From Parietaria judaica (Eukaryota; Streptophyta; Magnoliopsida; Rosales; Urticaceae), in NCBI GenBank assembly GCA_954871525.1, contig OX940872.1, positions 23,345,746 through 23,409,745 of the forward strand: a DNA stretch of 64,000 nt, in the 5' to 3' direction. Below, piece after piece: positions 1-10,874 of this stretch. Each line of letters begins with the position of its first letter. Position 1 is the first letter of the stretch. The translations under genes and the position numbers were made by a program. Below the pieces are notes generated by a model. The model was not told where the DNA came from. It saw nothing but the letters and a program-made list of their open reading frames with translations, and made no database searches.

Positions 1-918
1 GCATTGGATCCCCAAGGAGTTTTCTTTGAAGATATTCCCTCTAATACTGTTTTTGGTGTACTATTGCTGTTCAGTTACGAGTTTTTTTAATCATCTTTAA
101 CCATATATTTACATAACATATACATGTATATATGATTTCATTGTTTGACTCGGTTCGGCTCTGTACGTCTCGGGTTTAGTTTTTCATATCAGATTCCGTT
201 CTCTCTCTCTATTCAATTGTATATTTCAGTCACTATTTGCCGGGGGATTACATTTGTTCTTGCCCGCAAGTGGATTATCTCGGCGTTAGAGACCGATAGT
301 CTCCGAGCAACGCGGTTGATCAGCGGTTGAAATCTTTACGGCACGCAAGGACTGATTTTGTCGGATATTGGTCGTATGGCCCGATTACAAGTTGGGTTTC
401 TAGAATTTGTATTGAAGTCGCTAATTATATTTTCCAATGGATTTTTGGTGTCATGATTGGCCGGAGTGGCTTGTATATGTTATCTTGAGGGACTGCGTCC
501 CCTTTGTTTATTAATCTACGGATTAAATTCCCTAAAAAATATAGATAGATCAATTTCATGAAAACTTTATATTATGAGTTTATTTTTGAGTAATTGGCAC
601 CAATCACTCCTCAAATTTACTCATGGGTGCAGTTTCGGCCCCCAAACTTTATTTTGGTACATATTTTAATTTTATTCTTGAACTTGTATCACTCGATGAG
701 GGTGTGCATGTTGACCGTTTCACAAAACACATGTACATTATTACCCAAAAAGAAAATTACTAGAAGATGAAAAAAAAAATGAATTGGGCTCGTGATTCGT
801 GGGCTTGAAATGAACATTGTCATTCCAATTATAGTCAAACAATGAAAGACCAATCTCCACCGTCCGATCATCTCTTTGGGCTTCTCATGATCACCATTCA
901 CCGTGGTTCACTCCATTT
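1..918. other. Unassigned AT-rich intergenic DNA
   Basis: No gene is recognised. The short open frames here lack family motifs. A 13-base block at 588-600 recurs in inverse orientation at the end of a repeat-like insert in the Agenet gene intron (46113-46125), so part of this stretch is probably old transposon. Confidence 0.5.
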
Positions 919-987
919 TCTTATACAAGAAAGTTACAGCCGAGATATAGATACAAGTTTGACTCGGCTGTATTTTCTTGTATAAGA
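919..987. repeat. Near-perfect hairpin, about 25-bp stem, 18-nt loop
   Basis: The arms at 919-944 and 963-987 are reverse complements apart from one bulge or mismatch near the middle; the loop is 945-962. No protein frame runs through it. It could be a very small MITE, a structured RNA or a miRNA-like foldback. The stem is short for a plant miRNA precursor. Confidence 0.7.
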
Positions 988-1483
988 GATTGTATTGAAC
1001 CCAACAAGTCATATTATATATAATTATATATAGATAGCATATTATATATATATATATATAGATAGAGAGAAAAGCCAACATTTTACTTGAAGATTGATTT
1101 TTTATAATTTATTTCAGCTTGAATCTGCAGATCTCCTCAAGTGATTGATTCTCCAAGAATCAATACTTACATATGATTATATTATATATATACTCGCATT
1201 ATGTATTGCCGCCGCTGACTTGGCTCTGTTTCCAGCGGCGGCGGAAGCCTCGATTCCGGTGAGGCGCTCGCGAAGAAGGCAGTCACCAATATTTCAATGC
1301 CAAGAAAATGAAATTAAATATTAGATGCAATAGAAATTAAAAGTGTCTCTTTTTTTAATTTAGAGTATAGGTTTATTAAATTAATATTACTAATATAAAA
1401 ATTTGATAAATTTTGAATAAATGAGCTTTATATAACCTTCATTTCAAATTAGCATTAATAAATTATTAGAAATTGTAAGAAAT
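988..1483. other. AT-rich stretch with TA microsatellite
   Basis: It contains a short (TA)n tract near 1040-1060 and a small GC-rich patch near 1207-1270. I see no gene or clear element border. Confidence 0.5.
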
Positions 1484-1580
1484 ACCCATTTTGTGTCAAA
1501 GGTTTAAGAAAAATGTCATGTGTGAGAGTAAAAAATATACACAGTGGGCATTTTTCTTAAACCTTTGACACAAAATGGAC
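1484..1580. repeat. Foldback: 32-bp arms, 33-nt loop
   Basis: The arms 1484-1515 and 1549-1580 are inverted copies with about one mismatch. The arm words resemble the termini of the Mutator-like family seen just downstream (about 1640) and at 16200-16318, so this is probably a collapsed non-autonomous element of that group. Confidence 0.65.
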
Positions 1581-2181
1581 ATTTTGTATAATAACTCATA
1601 AATTCTTACTTATTTATTTTGACCAATGTAATAAAATATGGGTAAATGAGCCAAATGCCCATTTGTGACTTAAGGTTTACAAAAAATGGCCATTCTTATT
1701 TATGGTAATAAAAATCACCAACTAATTGAAATATGGACCAATACGCCCTTCTAATTTTCAACGTGTGAAATTAAGGTGTGAATTCATTCGAATATTTTCC
1801 TTAATAAGAATTAATTCAAAAATATGTTTAAATCTAACATATATATATATATAGGAAATTGTAAGTTCAATCGAAAAAATGTATTTGTAATTTGGAATCA
1901 ACAAACTGTAAATTATATTTGGAATTGTATATAAATATACCAAATAGAAACTCTAAATGCAATTACAAGTATATTATATATCTACGAAAATTTAATACGT
2001 AACATTTATGAAATTCTATTCTACCAACTTACATAACTGTATAACTATATATATACACCAAAACCAATGAAGTTAATTTACTAACAAATCTGTAATTTAA
2101 ATTGCGAAAAATATTGACACGATTTTGAAATTTCATATATATTTTCACAAATGCAAAATCGTGTAAATAACTCCGAAAAAG

Positions 2182-2340
2182 TGTAAAAATATTTACAAAA
2201 TGCGTGTAAATCCATTTACAAATATATTGCCCTTCCAAGAGAAATTATCACTTCAAAATATTGTAAAATCATTTACAAAAATCAAATATATTACCTTAAA
2301 ATTGTAAATATATTTACAAAAAGCTGTAAATAAATTTACA
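2182..2340. repeat. Array of five 16-bp imperfect palindromes
   Basis: Units of the form TGTAAAWNNATTTACA start at 2182, 2205, 2262, 2303 and 2325. Each is a near-dyad, so each could bind a dimeric protein. The array lies just inside the presumed element, next to the captured RPS2 fragment. Subterminal arrays are common in Mutator-like elements; a role as transposase binding sites is inferred. Confidence 0.7.
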
Positions 2341-2343
2341 ATT

Positions 2344-2459
2344 ACAATCGAGAGATTGGAGAGGATGATTGCGCCGCAAATCGCAGTTGCCACCTCCTTG
2401 TTGCACTTCATTCTTATCCCGACGTGGCTAGCCGAGTCCCCGACAACGATGAAGGCCTT
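2344..2459 (-). pseudogene. Captured fragment of 40S ribosomal protein uS5 (RPS2)
   Basis: The minus strand encodes about 38 residues resembling the uS5/RPS2 core: KAFIVVGD, then [13 protein letters not shown] and GAII. This is the double-stranded-RNA-binding-like S5 fold found in every 40S subunit. Substitutions at normally conserved positions (for example Cys in ATAICGAII, where Arg is usual) and the absence of any start or flanking exons show that it is a relic. It sits inside a Mutator-like element, which fits transduplication. Confidence 0.75.
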
Positions 2460-2505
2460 GAATCAAGTGGGAGTAGAAAAATATAATTAAAATCAGGGTT
2501 AATAA

Positions 2506-3018
2506 TGTAGAGGGCGATTCGCGCCGCCGTACCAGCCATGAGGATAATCAAACAAACACAACAAAATATGAATGATTATCCCCGATTTATTTATCCCGAA
2601 AGGACTCGGTTTTTCCCTTTTGATAGCTTGGACACTCGAAGGAATAATAATATAAAATATGATTTGATGCCGCACCCCGTCGCCTTCGGCGAGGCTGCCT
2701 ACGTACCCGTCGAACCGGGATCAGGTCATCACGTAGTTCAATGAATTTGGTAGATTCTCTTCTCTTTTCCCTCTTCTTTCTTTTCTATTTTCTCTCCTCT
2801 TACGGCTGACCTCCTCCTCAATGAGGTTTTCTTTTGTATTTATAGGCTTAGGGTTAATAGATGCTTTTCTCTTTGGGCTTTTTCTGCGAACTGGGCCTTT
2901 GGTGTTTGTTCCATCGTGGCTGAAAGTCCTCTTGTATCTTGCCTCTATTCCTATCGTTTTAATGATAAAACGACAAGTGTAGAGTTGAGGATGAATTTGA
3001 CCAAATCCGACCTTAACA
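2506..3018 (-). mobile_element. Solo LTR (family shared with 12438-13127), minus orientation
   Basis: The segment starts TGTAGAGGGCG and ends CCTTAACA, and it aligns with a second copy at 12438-13127. Read on the minus strand it runs TGTTAAGG...CTCTACA, with a TATA-like CCTATAAATAC near 2840, so it is an LTR in minus orientation. No internal domain or second LTR lies nearby. The flanking pentamers (AATAA, ATAAT) do not match, so an end may have decayed. Confidence 0.6.
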
Positions 3019-3110
3019 ATAATATAGTCCAAAATATTTTTAAAATGAGTATAAATGAATTGTTTAAAAATATGGACAATTCCCTTAAACCTTAAGTGTT
3101 TTTTTTTTTG

Positions 3111-3892
3111 GTATTTCTTGGATTTTTCTATAAAATATTAATGATCAAAGCTTTCAAACTATATGGATGTTATATTGCATATACAGTTTGAACTTTAAAT
3201 CTTGACAACAAGTCTTCTTCCTCGGAGGAATATGTCATGTAATTATTCGAGAGAAACAAGAGCGGCTTTGAAACGAGTTAATAAAAGTATTATTTGGATT
3301 ATATTTCACTCGATAGTCCAATAACGAGTCTCTTCCGCAATAATTGACTCGCGTAGCGTTCTAATTATATAGCGATGAATATTTTTACCCTATTGTACTA
3401 ATGACCACTCACTTACAAATATATGTTATTCTTATTTTTGCTTGATAATGTGCTCCGTTCTTGCTAAGGTCGTACACGTAGATTCAATGAAGTCCCACTT
3501 ACATGGAAAACTTGATTTTGAATTTACTATTTATATAATTTTAATACTTTTATTTATGTGTTTATTATTTCTGAAATCAAATTTATTTTAATTATTTTCA
3601 GCATTTACTATATAAATTAATAGTTATTAACAACCAATTTTTTTACATAAAGTACTCAAGATTATCATGTAATAAGAAATATTTCTAAGATGGGTTGATT
3701 GGAAGAGATAAAAGGCAGAATGGAGGATCAAAAAGTAAGATTCCCAAGTAGGGTTGAAAAGAGCTAAAAGGCAGAAAGGAGGACCAGAAAGAAATTCCAA
3801 AAGATATAGGGACCAAAAAATAATAAGAAAAGAAAAAGCCGTGCAGGATGATGACGCCAAGCCCATCAGAATTGAGAGCAAACCCTAATCCT
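3111..3892. other. Unassigned intergenic DNA
   Basis: AT-rich sequence. I see no coding frame with family features and no element border. Confidence 0.45.
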
Positions 3893-3903
3893 TGGCTATA
3901 AAT
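3893..3903 (+). promoter_or_regulatory. Possible TATA box of a small transcript
   Basis: GGCTATAAATAGG is followed by a pyrimidine-rich leader. At about 3984 there is an ATG in good context (CCATGGCGG) opening a 33-codon frame, and further on a plausible terminal acceptor near 4492. The peptide is not recognised. It may be a small peptide gene, a non-coding transcript or chance. Confidence 0.25.
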
Positions 3904-6236
3904 AGGCTCAAAGTCAGAATCTTTTTTACCTAAATCTCCAAACCCTAGTCCTTTCCTTTCTCTAGATAGCTTCTGTCTGATGCCATGGCGGCGAAAAGGG
4001 ATCCACTCATCTCTTTGTCCATGGAAACGACAACAGACATCATCGATAGATACATACATACATACACTCTTCTTCTGTGTATAATATATGAATGAATATC
4101 CATGAGCAATTCTGTTGTCTTTCCTTGAACACAAAGATGTATTGGATCCACCAAGGAGAGCTCTTCTTCAAGCTTCACGCCATGAGAGAGATGTAAAAAA
4201 GAATACAGAGCTTCGATTCTCTATTTTGCTTGCAGAGAAAGTGGCGGGACCCACATTTTTTATTTATTTATTTTATCCATTTTATTTATTTTTCTGCTAA
4301 CTTGCTAGGACCCACTATATATATATAGTTTTTACTCTTAAGACTTTTGAAGAAGAATTTACTTTATTTACTGGTGAAATTATTAGATATATTTGAGTAT
4401 TTTATATTTAGTTACTGTAAAACTTGATTCATCAATCCCTATGTTTATTTGGAATTAATTATTACTGTTTTAATGTTTCTTTGAAATTTCAGTGAAGCTG
4501 TAGCTTGGTAGTGCACTTAGATTATTGTGTATGAAAACAATGTTGTATATTTATTTTTTGATGTGATAGAGTTGTAATATTAAGTTAAGTAAATTACTGT
4601 ATTGCTAAACTGCCAATTATTAGTGGAGTCGGAATTGCGGAGTGAATGTGGTGTAGCTGTATCCGGGCGGGTAATTGAGATCACGGTCCGGAACAAATGT
4701 TCTTTTATTTCCTGTTTTACATGTTTTAACTTTCAATATATTAGTTATTTGAGGGCAAAATAGTCCGAGTTAATGATTCTATTTTTGTCATAAATATTCC
4801 TTGAATTATTTTTCATTGATTTTGGAATATTTTTTATTATAAATTATTTAGTTTTAAAGAGCCCAATGAAGAGACTATAGCCCAAGCTCTTAGAGTTGGG
4901 CCTACATATGGCAATTCAAGCTATTACCCTACTTTGTATTTAAGAAATATATTGATTTTCACATACCATAAAGTCTAGGCATTAACCTATATCTAGGCAG
5001 GGTTTTATTAATAAATCTTCTTCTAATTGAATGAAGTAATGAACCTTGAAAATGTTTTATTTTTTTTCCATTTAAGACTTGAGATCACAACTCGTTAGGC
5101 CGGGTCAGCGAATGAGTGGGCTTCTAAACGGAGCGTGGAGGATTTGGAGCGGCCTTGTGAAATCATAACTCAATTTCACATAAAACGAGATAAGGAGGGA
5201 AAATCCGCTTCTTTACGTGTCAAAGTACTTAGGAATTAGGATATTTATATATTAGTTAAATTGCTCTTAGTATAGGAAGATATTTCATGAGTGACACATA
5301 TTTTTCTCCTACATAAAATGATAAAATTGAAGTCCTCTAATCTTATCATCTTCGCACCTCTCTTAAATGATCGAGTCATTGAGAGTTTGGACTAGGCATA
5401 GGCGGAACCAAGATTTCTTGGTAAGGGGGGTTAAAAAATTCATAAGAAAAATTATTCATAAAGTCACTATAATATTTTATAAATATATTATTTTTCATAG
5501 ACAAAATACCTTACTATGACAACTGCACAATTTATACTTGCATAAATTAATTTTTTTTTTCTTGGGTATTATAAATTTATCATTACTTTCTACACATGTA
5601 TATATATTTTCATTGTGTTTTGAAAAGTTAAAGAGAAAAATTGTTTTTTATGTTATACGTAATACTAATAGTAATATAAGTATTAAATATAATATCTTAA
5701 AGTGATAAGTGTAGTAGCATAGCACACTTGCCAAAGTCTATGAACCACATCATACATTAGTCACATCTATATTCTTCAACCCAAACAAGAACATCTTCTT
5801 CTCCATGAACATAGCTCTTCTCGACGAAAAGAAACCATGAAAATAAAAAATAAAATTGATTTTTTGTTTTTTCAATGTGCCAAGTTTCCTTAGGGATATA
5901 TGTATGTGACACTTGGCAGCTGATAATGGTCCCTGCCGGCCTAATTACAAGAATTGTTCGCTAACTAATTCTAGACTAAGATAATAAATTACTAAGAATA
6001 TCCTTAGAGTATGCCAATTTTCTAGAGATTTTAAGCATGGCGACAATTATCTATATATATTTAATTTCCTCACATAAACATGGCCAAGTTATTTATTTGT
6101 TAATGAAGGCTTGTTAATAACGTATAAATAATATATCAATATATATATTATGTATACCCACGCATAGACAATTCAAAGCTGTTTGAAAAACTAGAAAGCA
6201 CAAACATTTCTAAAAAAAAAAAAAAAAAAGGCAGCA
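3904..6236. other. Intergenic DNA with repeat debris
   Basis: Apart from the possible small transcript at its start, no gene is supported. A single hAT-like end (GGCGGAACCAAG) lies near 5401. The 100 bases before 6237 include GTATAAATAATA near 6122 and are the likely promoter remnant of the protease-inhibitor pseudogene. Confidence 0.4.
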
Positions 6237-6879
6237 ATGATGAGTCTGAATACTCCATCGAATTCATGTGAAGGTAATATATACAAATATAAAGATACAT
6301 AGCAAGCTATATTATTGATTACCTTGATTGAGAGTATTTCTCTAAAAGTCTATATCTGTTGTTCACGAATCCGGCAGCATTCCAAATCCCTTTCGAAAAT
6401 TTAAAACAAAATTTCCAGGTCTGAAAACGAAACTGGAAATTTTGGCTCTAAATTTCTTCAGGAATTGGGATTCACGATTCCAGGATTCTTAAAAAATAAA
6501 TATTCACTCATTTAAAAGAAATTATAACGACTAGTTAATCAAGATAGTCAAAACTCAAAATTCGTTAATATAGATAAACTAGCCCTTTAAAATTTGAAAG
6601 AATAGAACCGATAATTTTAGACGTTGTATCGGAGTCCCTGTTTTTACAGTATTTATTGTGTCTTTAAATTTACATTTATTAGGTAAGAGTTCCTGGCCAG
6701 AGCTAGTGGGAGTGAATGGTGAGATTGCTGAGAAGAAAGTGAAAGAGGAAAATGCTTCAGTGAAATCTACAGCGATAGTGCCTCCGGGCTCGTTCGTCAC
6801 TCAAGAGTTTTGATGCGATAGGGTTCGCATTTGGGTCGACCAAAATGGCTTTGTTACTAAGGCTCCTATGGTTGGTTAA
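6237..6879 (+). pseudogene. Potato inhibitor I (eglin-like) protease inhibitor, with premature stop
   Basis: This is a two-exon gene of the potato-type-I serine protease inhibitor family, small proteins that block chymotrypsin/subtilisin-like enzymes in defence. Exon 1 is 6237-6273, starting at two consecutive ATGs; exon 2 is 6683-6879. Joined, they give the family hallmarks GKSSWPELVG, the reactive-site region around VPPGSFVTQEF, and the C-terminal RVRIWVDQNG with a final VG. The Arg codon expected after QEF is TGA at 6811-6813, so the last 22 residues would be lost. The neighbouring partial copy at 6966 has CGT at the same place, which supports a CGA-to-TGA change. Otherwise the frame is open to the native TAA. 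Confidence 0.85.
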
Positions 6880-6965
6880 TTAGTTATGATTCATGTAATA
6901 TTATATGGCGATGATAGTGACAAAAATATCCAAAGTCATAGAAAACTTTTATAATATTATAGTTT

Positions 6966-7043
6966 GTCGCTCAAGAGTTTCGTTGTGCCTGCCTTTGGAT
7001 TTGGGTCGACGAAAATGACTTTGTTACTAGGGTTCCTACAGTT
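6966..7043 (+). pseudogene. Second, C-terminal-only copy of the potato inhibitor I gene
   Basis: Twenty-six codons align with the C-terminal part of the preceding gene: VAQEFRC, IWVDEND, FVTRVPTV. There is no upstream exon or inhibitory loop, and the frame does not end at the family stop. This is a truncated local duplicate and shows that inhibitor genes were once tandem here. Confidence 0.75.
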
Positions 7044-8150
7044 AATCAAATAATATATATATATATATATATTAAAATCTATCAAGGTGCTTTGATCAAT
7101 TGATATAAGAAGAATGTAATTTGCTTGTTTGATATAAGGAAAGTATTGTTCTTATTTTCTTTTGTTTGTGATGATGATGATCTAATTAGTGTAGATTTAG
7201 GTTTATCGTCTATTTTAGAATTTTGAGTAATACTGAAAAAGCCAGATGTGTGTTTTATGGGCGTAGTTTATAAGTTTTCCTCGATTATAGTGAATAATTT
7301 ATCTATAATCAGTTCTATATATGTTTTTGGTAGAAGTTCACGTTTTGGCCTTTATATTCAGTTGTGGTCAATCTATGTCCGATTTTGGTTTAAAAATCAC
7401 CTTATGAATCCTCTAAAAAACTAGGATTAGAACGAGAAAAGAAATAAGAGTGAGACCGAAACCCTGGTTTTCGGTCCCGATTTCATCTTATTTTGTAAGT
7501 CATGAAATACAATATTTAAAGAAATTTTGTCGTTTTTTTTTCTTACTTCTCCATACAATGTATGGCAACTTACTAATATGTATTATCGATATATTATCTT
7601 TCTTTTCTTTATATATCTTTGTACAAAACGGGTCACTATTTTCTTGTCGTTTATCTGTTGTCGTTTCCCATTTCTCGATTCTATGTTGTTTATAACTTTA
7701 TATATTAATGCTCTTGTGAATGTCATGTCGTTTGCGCTATATTGTTTTTTAAACATTCATTCCTGTCGTTTTATAAAAGGTTGTCGTTTCCTAATGCACA
7801 GCTTCTAGATATTTACGTCAACTATTTTATAGTGACTACAAATAAATGATCATGCACTTTCGAGCACGTGGCTGTAGTAGAATATGATGTGAGATCATCT
7901 TGAGGCAAATTCTACATAACATATTATTCGTTATCTAATTTTTTAATTAGCTATCATCTGGAGCTTCGATTTGTTATGATAATACTCCCTCGGTTTTCAA
8001 TATTAGGCCCTCAAAAAACATCAAGCGTTGCTCGTATAAAGGTTGGACTTTGTGATGTAGACTCAGATTATAGGAAAAACGAAAAACATTTTATATCAAA
8101 ATAGATCGATATTTCATTCATAATCATATAATCTGCCTCTTAATATCACG

Positions 8151-8210
<60 letters not shown>

Positions 8211-8759
8211 CTTATGTCTCGTCCTGCATCAATTTGTCTCCTTAAAGAAAATGAGAGACGCATTTAGAGAGACGGTTGATACCGCGTTTACTTTACCGTC
8301 TTGTTAGTTCTCCAAAACATCGCCGTTGGCTTAATGGATCAATTTCAGAAGAACACACATAAAAGCAAGAGAATAAAGTCAATAGGACTTAAATGTAGTC
8401 ATCAAAAATATCAAAAAGAGATCAAAAAGAGAATATTACTAAAATTTTAGGGTTTTATTATTAAGCTTTTTATACCTCATTTAATGGTCAATTTACAAGG
8501 TGTGTTTGATCTAGTGGTAATTACAAATACATCACTTAAGACATTAGAGGTCTTGAGTTGGAGTCACTATGGGGTAGGAGTGAAATCCAAAGATCCTCAT
8601 ATATATAAAATAATAAAAAAGAAAAAAAAGGGTCAATTTACAAGGAAATAACAATAGCAAAAAGAACTTGACATAAATATGGTCTTATATAACTACAAAG
8701 CAGCAACATTCGTATAGAATATGAGAGACGATTGATCCCCTTTTGTTTGTTTGTTATAT
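7044..8759. other. Intergenic DNA with a diverged repeat, a (TA)n tract and a SINE-like stretch
   Basis: 7585-7805 resembles 22620-22830, including the shared block AACGGGTCACTATTT; both give short hydrophobic frames that I take as non-coding. 8151-8209 is an uninterrupted (TA)n microsatellite. 8505-8600 has tRNA-like box spacing (GATCTAGTGGTAA, then GAGTTGGAGTCAC) and may be a decayed SINE. Confidence 0.45.
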
Positions 8760-9218
8760 CTATTTATAATTATTAAAATAGTAGCAAATACCGGAACGAC
8801 ACGGCGCCCACTCTGTGATTGACCATAGGCAGTCGCCGCAATCACTCGCGTCCCTGCTCTCCTTGTAGATATCGAACCACTTCTTGCGGCCTCCAGTACC
8901 GTCCCAATCGAAACTACAGTAAAAGAGCGTGTTCGCAGCAATGGCTGGCCGGAAGGAGAACGTGTAGGTCTTCCCTGGGTCGAGACGGTGCATCTTCAAG
9001 TCGTCGTCCTTGGATTTGCAATGGACCTCAAGTACTCTTTTGTCTGGCAAGTCGTTTTTTATCGTTATCGTCTTCATGGAACGTTGGAATGACTCCTTAG
9101 GGTGTGTCAACTCATGGATGCCTTTTTTGAAGGCCTTTTTGAGGTCGAATCCGGCCACGCATTGCTGGTTCGCAAAGAGTAGCACGACGAAAACGAAAAC
9201 GAAATGGCCTCTCTTCAT
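8760..9218 (-). CDS. S1-type secreted protein (S-protein homologue)
   Basis: An intact 152-residue single-exon gene of the plant self-incompatibility S1 family. The founding member is the Papaver stigma determinant; most relatives are small secreted proteins of unknown role. The first 22 residues form a signal peptide (hydrophobic FVFVFVVLLFA). The mature part has the family pattern: TITIKNDL near residue 51, a VHCKSKDDDL block with the first conserved Cys, FYCSFDWDG, KWFDIY, and the terminal CGDCLWSI cluster. It starts at the only upstream ATG in frame. An Asp/Lys-rich linker of about 25 residues (KKAFKKGIHELTHPKESF) separates the signal peptide from the S1 fold. No transposon border touches it. 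Whether it acts in pollen-pistil signalling or elsewhere cannot be read from the sequence. Confidence 0.88.
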   Translation of the reverse strand: MKRGHFVFVFVVLLFANQQCVAGFDLKKAFKKGIHELTHPKESFQRSMKTITIKNDLPDKRVLEVHCKSKDDDLKMHRLDPGKTYTFSFRPAIAANTLFYCSFDWDGTGGRKKWFDIYKESRDASDCGDCLWSITEWAPCRSGICYYFNNYK

Positions 9219-9612
9219 CTTGGGATCTTGTTCTTGTTCTGGTTCTTCTTTTCTTCTGTTTTTCTTATATTAATAAGGAGTGGTGAATAAAATTTGTTGA
9301 TTATTTTTGGATGTTACAATTATTGTGAGGTTGATGATTATCACCTGCCTTTTCTAGTTACTTATTTGGATCAATATTAATATTGGACGGTAATTAGGTA
9401 GTTAGTATTTATAACACAGACGAAGTTCAAGTCTTCTAAACTTAATCTCTCTATATATATTGATCGAGTACTTTTTGTGCTGTGAAATCTTAAGACCCCC
9501 AAAAAAAGTAAAAATAAAAATCAATCCTGATATTAAATTAAAAATAAAATTGAATTTAAGGATTTTTTTTTTCAATTAATGCAAAGTGCTCGGTGCTTAG
9601 GGATATATATAT

Positions 9613-9644
<32 letters not shown>

Positions 9645-9727
9645 CACCGATGATCATATATGTGCTTTTTTTTAGAATAATACGTTGAAACTTGAGAATT
9701 ATTTCCTTTATTAAATAATAAAGATTA
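9219..9727. other. Upstream region of the S1-type gene, AT-rich
   Basis: This is the presumed promoter side of the S1-type gene. It contains two (TA)n tracts between 9602 and 9645. No other gene is seen. Confidence 0.45.
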
Positions 9728-10865
9728 GGGTATTATAGCGTAATAGCCAAATAAGAAGTTTATGTTTGCTAAATAGCCAACTCTTGGTTTATATTTATCC
9801 ATAGCCAATTAACCATGTTAATAAATATAAATTACTTATATATCCTTAAATATCAAATTTATATATTTTGATTTTAATATCTAATTATAAATATCGATAT
9901 TTTGTTACGCTAATTTATAATTCGAATTTATTTTTTGATATTAAATTTAATATCAAATTTTAATTTTAATATTTAATTAAATTAAATATAAAAAAAACAT
10001 ATTTAAATTTAAAAATCCCTCAAATAAGAGAATACACCCTCTTCTTAAGCATACAAGCGTACCACCGAGAAAGTTTCTCCGAGAAAAACCATAGTCATTC
10101 ATCATCACCTCGCCGACTCATTCACGGCGATTATTCCCAGCTTCAACCTCGCCGACTGATCATTATTTACATTAACCGTTGATACTTAGGTTTATTTCGA
10201 ATTGGCATATTCGCTTCTTGGTATATTAACTGTTGTTACTTAGATTTATTTTTAATAACGCTAAATTAACCGTTGGTACTTAAGTTTATTTCGAATATGC
10301 GTTGCCGATTCTTGTTTATATTTCGAATTGGCATCTTCGATTCTTGGTATATTAACCGTTGTTACTTAGATTTATTTTGAAAAAACGCTCTATTAACAGT
10401 TGGTACTTAGGTTTATTTCGAATATGCGTTGCCGATTCTTGTTTATATTAACCGTTGGTACTTTAGGTTTTTAGGGTATTAACCGTTAATTAACTTTTTC
10501 ACGTTTAATGTTATAAACACATATTATTAGGGTATTAACCGTTAATTATCTTTTTTTATCACGTTTATTATAAAAAATATCAATATTACGTTTTATATTT
10601 AAAAAAATCAATATTAATAACAAATTAGTTACGGAATTTATACATATCTAAGTTTAGGATATTTCCTATTTAATTGTATGTATATTAACGGTTAATTCAC
10701 TGGAAATTTGAACGTGTGAATAAATATAAGTAAAAGGGTACAATAGGAATAAAAATTGATATTAAAATGCCACCTCATACATATTGGCTATTTCAGAAAG
10801 ATTAAGTAAATATTGACTATTTTACTAATCAAACGTTTTTGTTTAGCTATTTGAAGCAATTTCTC
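9728..10865. mobile_element. Non-autonomous Mutator-like element, 1138 bp, perfect 9-bp TSD
   Basis: It is flanked by TAAAGATTA at 9719-9727 and 10866-10874. The left end GGGTATTATAGCGTAATAGC and the inverted right end GAGAAATTGCTTCAAATAGC both continue into AATAGC-containing inverted repeats also found at 22158 and 37522. The interior carries a tandem array (10150-10475) and no transposase. Confidence 0.85.
10150..10475. repeat. Tandem array of about 60-bp units
   Basis: Five to six imperfect units share ATTAACCGTTGGTACTTAGG, TTTATTTCGAAT and GCCGATTCTTG. Alternate units are more alike than neighbours, so the higher-order period is about 115-120 bp. The array lies wholly inside the 9-bp-TSD element. 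Confidence 0.7.
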
Positions 10866-10874
10866 TAAAGATTA

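Larger units (their letters stand above)
1635..3110. mobile_element. Mutator-like non-autonomous element carrying an RPS2 fragment (borders approximate)
   Basis: The left 120 bases (about 1635-1760) match, in inverse orientation, the right end of the element at 15090-16318; both contain the word TGACTTAAGGTTT. A weaker relative of this terminus lies near 3080-3105. Inside are an array of short palindromes (2182-2340), a captured ribosomal-protein fragment and a later LTR insertion (2506-3018). I could not fix the target-site duplication, so the borders are estimates. Confidence 0.45.

Noticed and set aside
2538..3032. Open frames of 68 and 103 codons
   Set aside because: They lie within a solo LTR whose second copy at 12438-13127 does not conserve them.
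1..4175. Similarity between the first 40 bases and 4139-4178 (ATTGGATCC..CAAGGAG)
   Set aside because: Only about 20 positions match, with gaps. Too short to claim a repeat.
7450..7808. Hydrophobic open frames of 81-93 codons
   Set aside because: T-rich DNA gives Phe/Leu/Ile runs. The same region is a diverged repeat of 22620-22830 with frames not conserved.
8505..8600. tRNA-like boxes
   Set aside because: Not called as a tRNA gene: no cloverleaf arms close and the B box is degenerate. Mentioned only as a possible SINE remnant.
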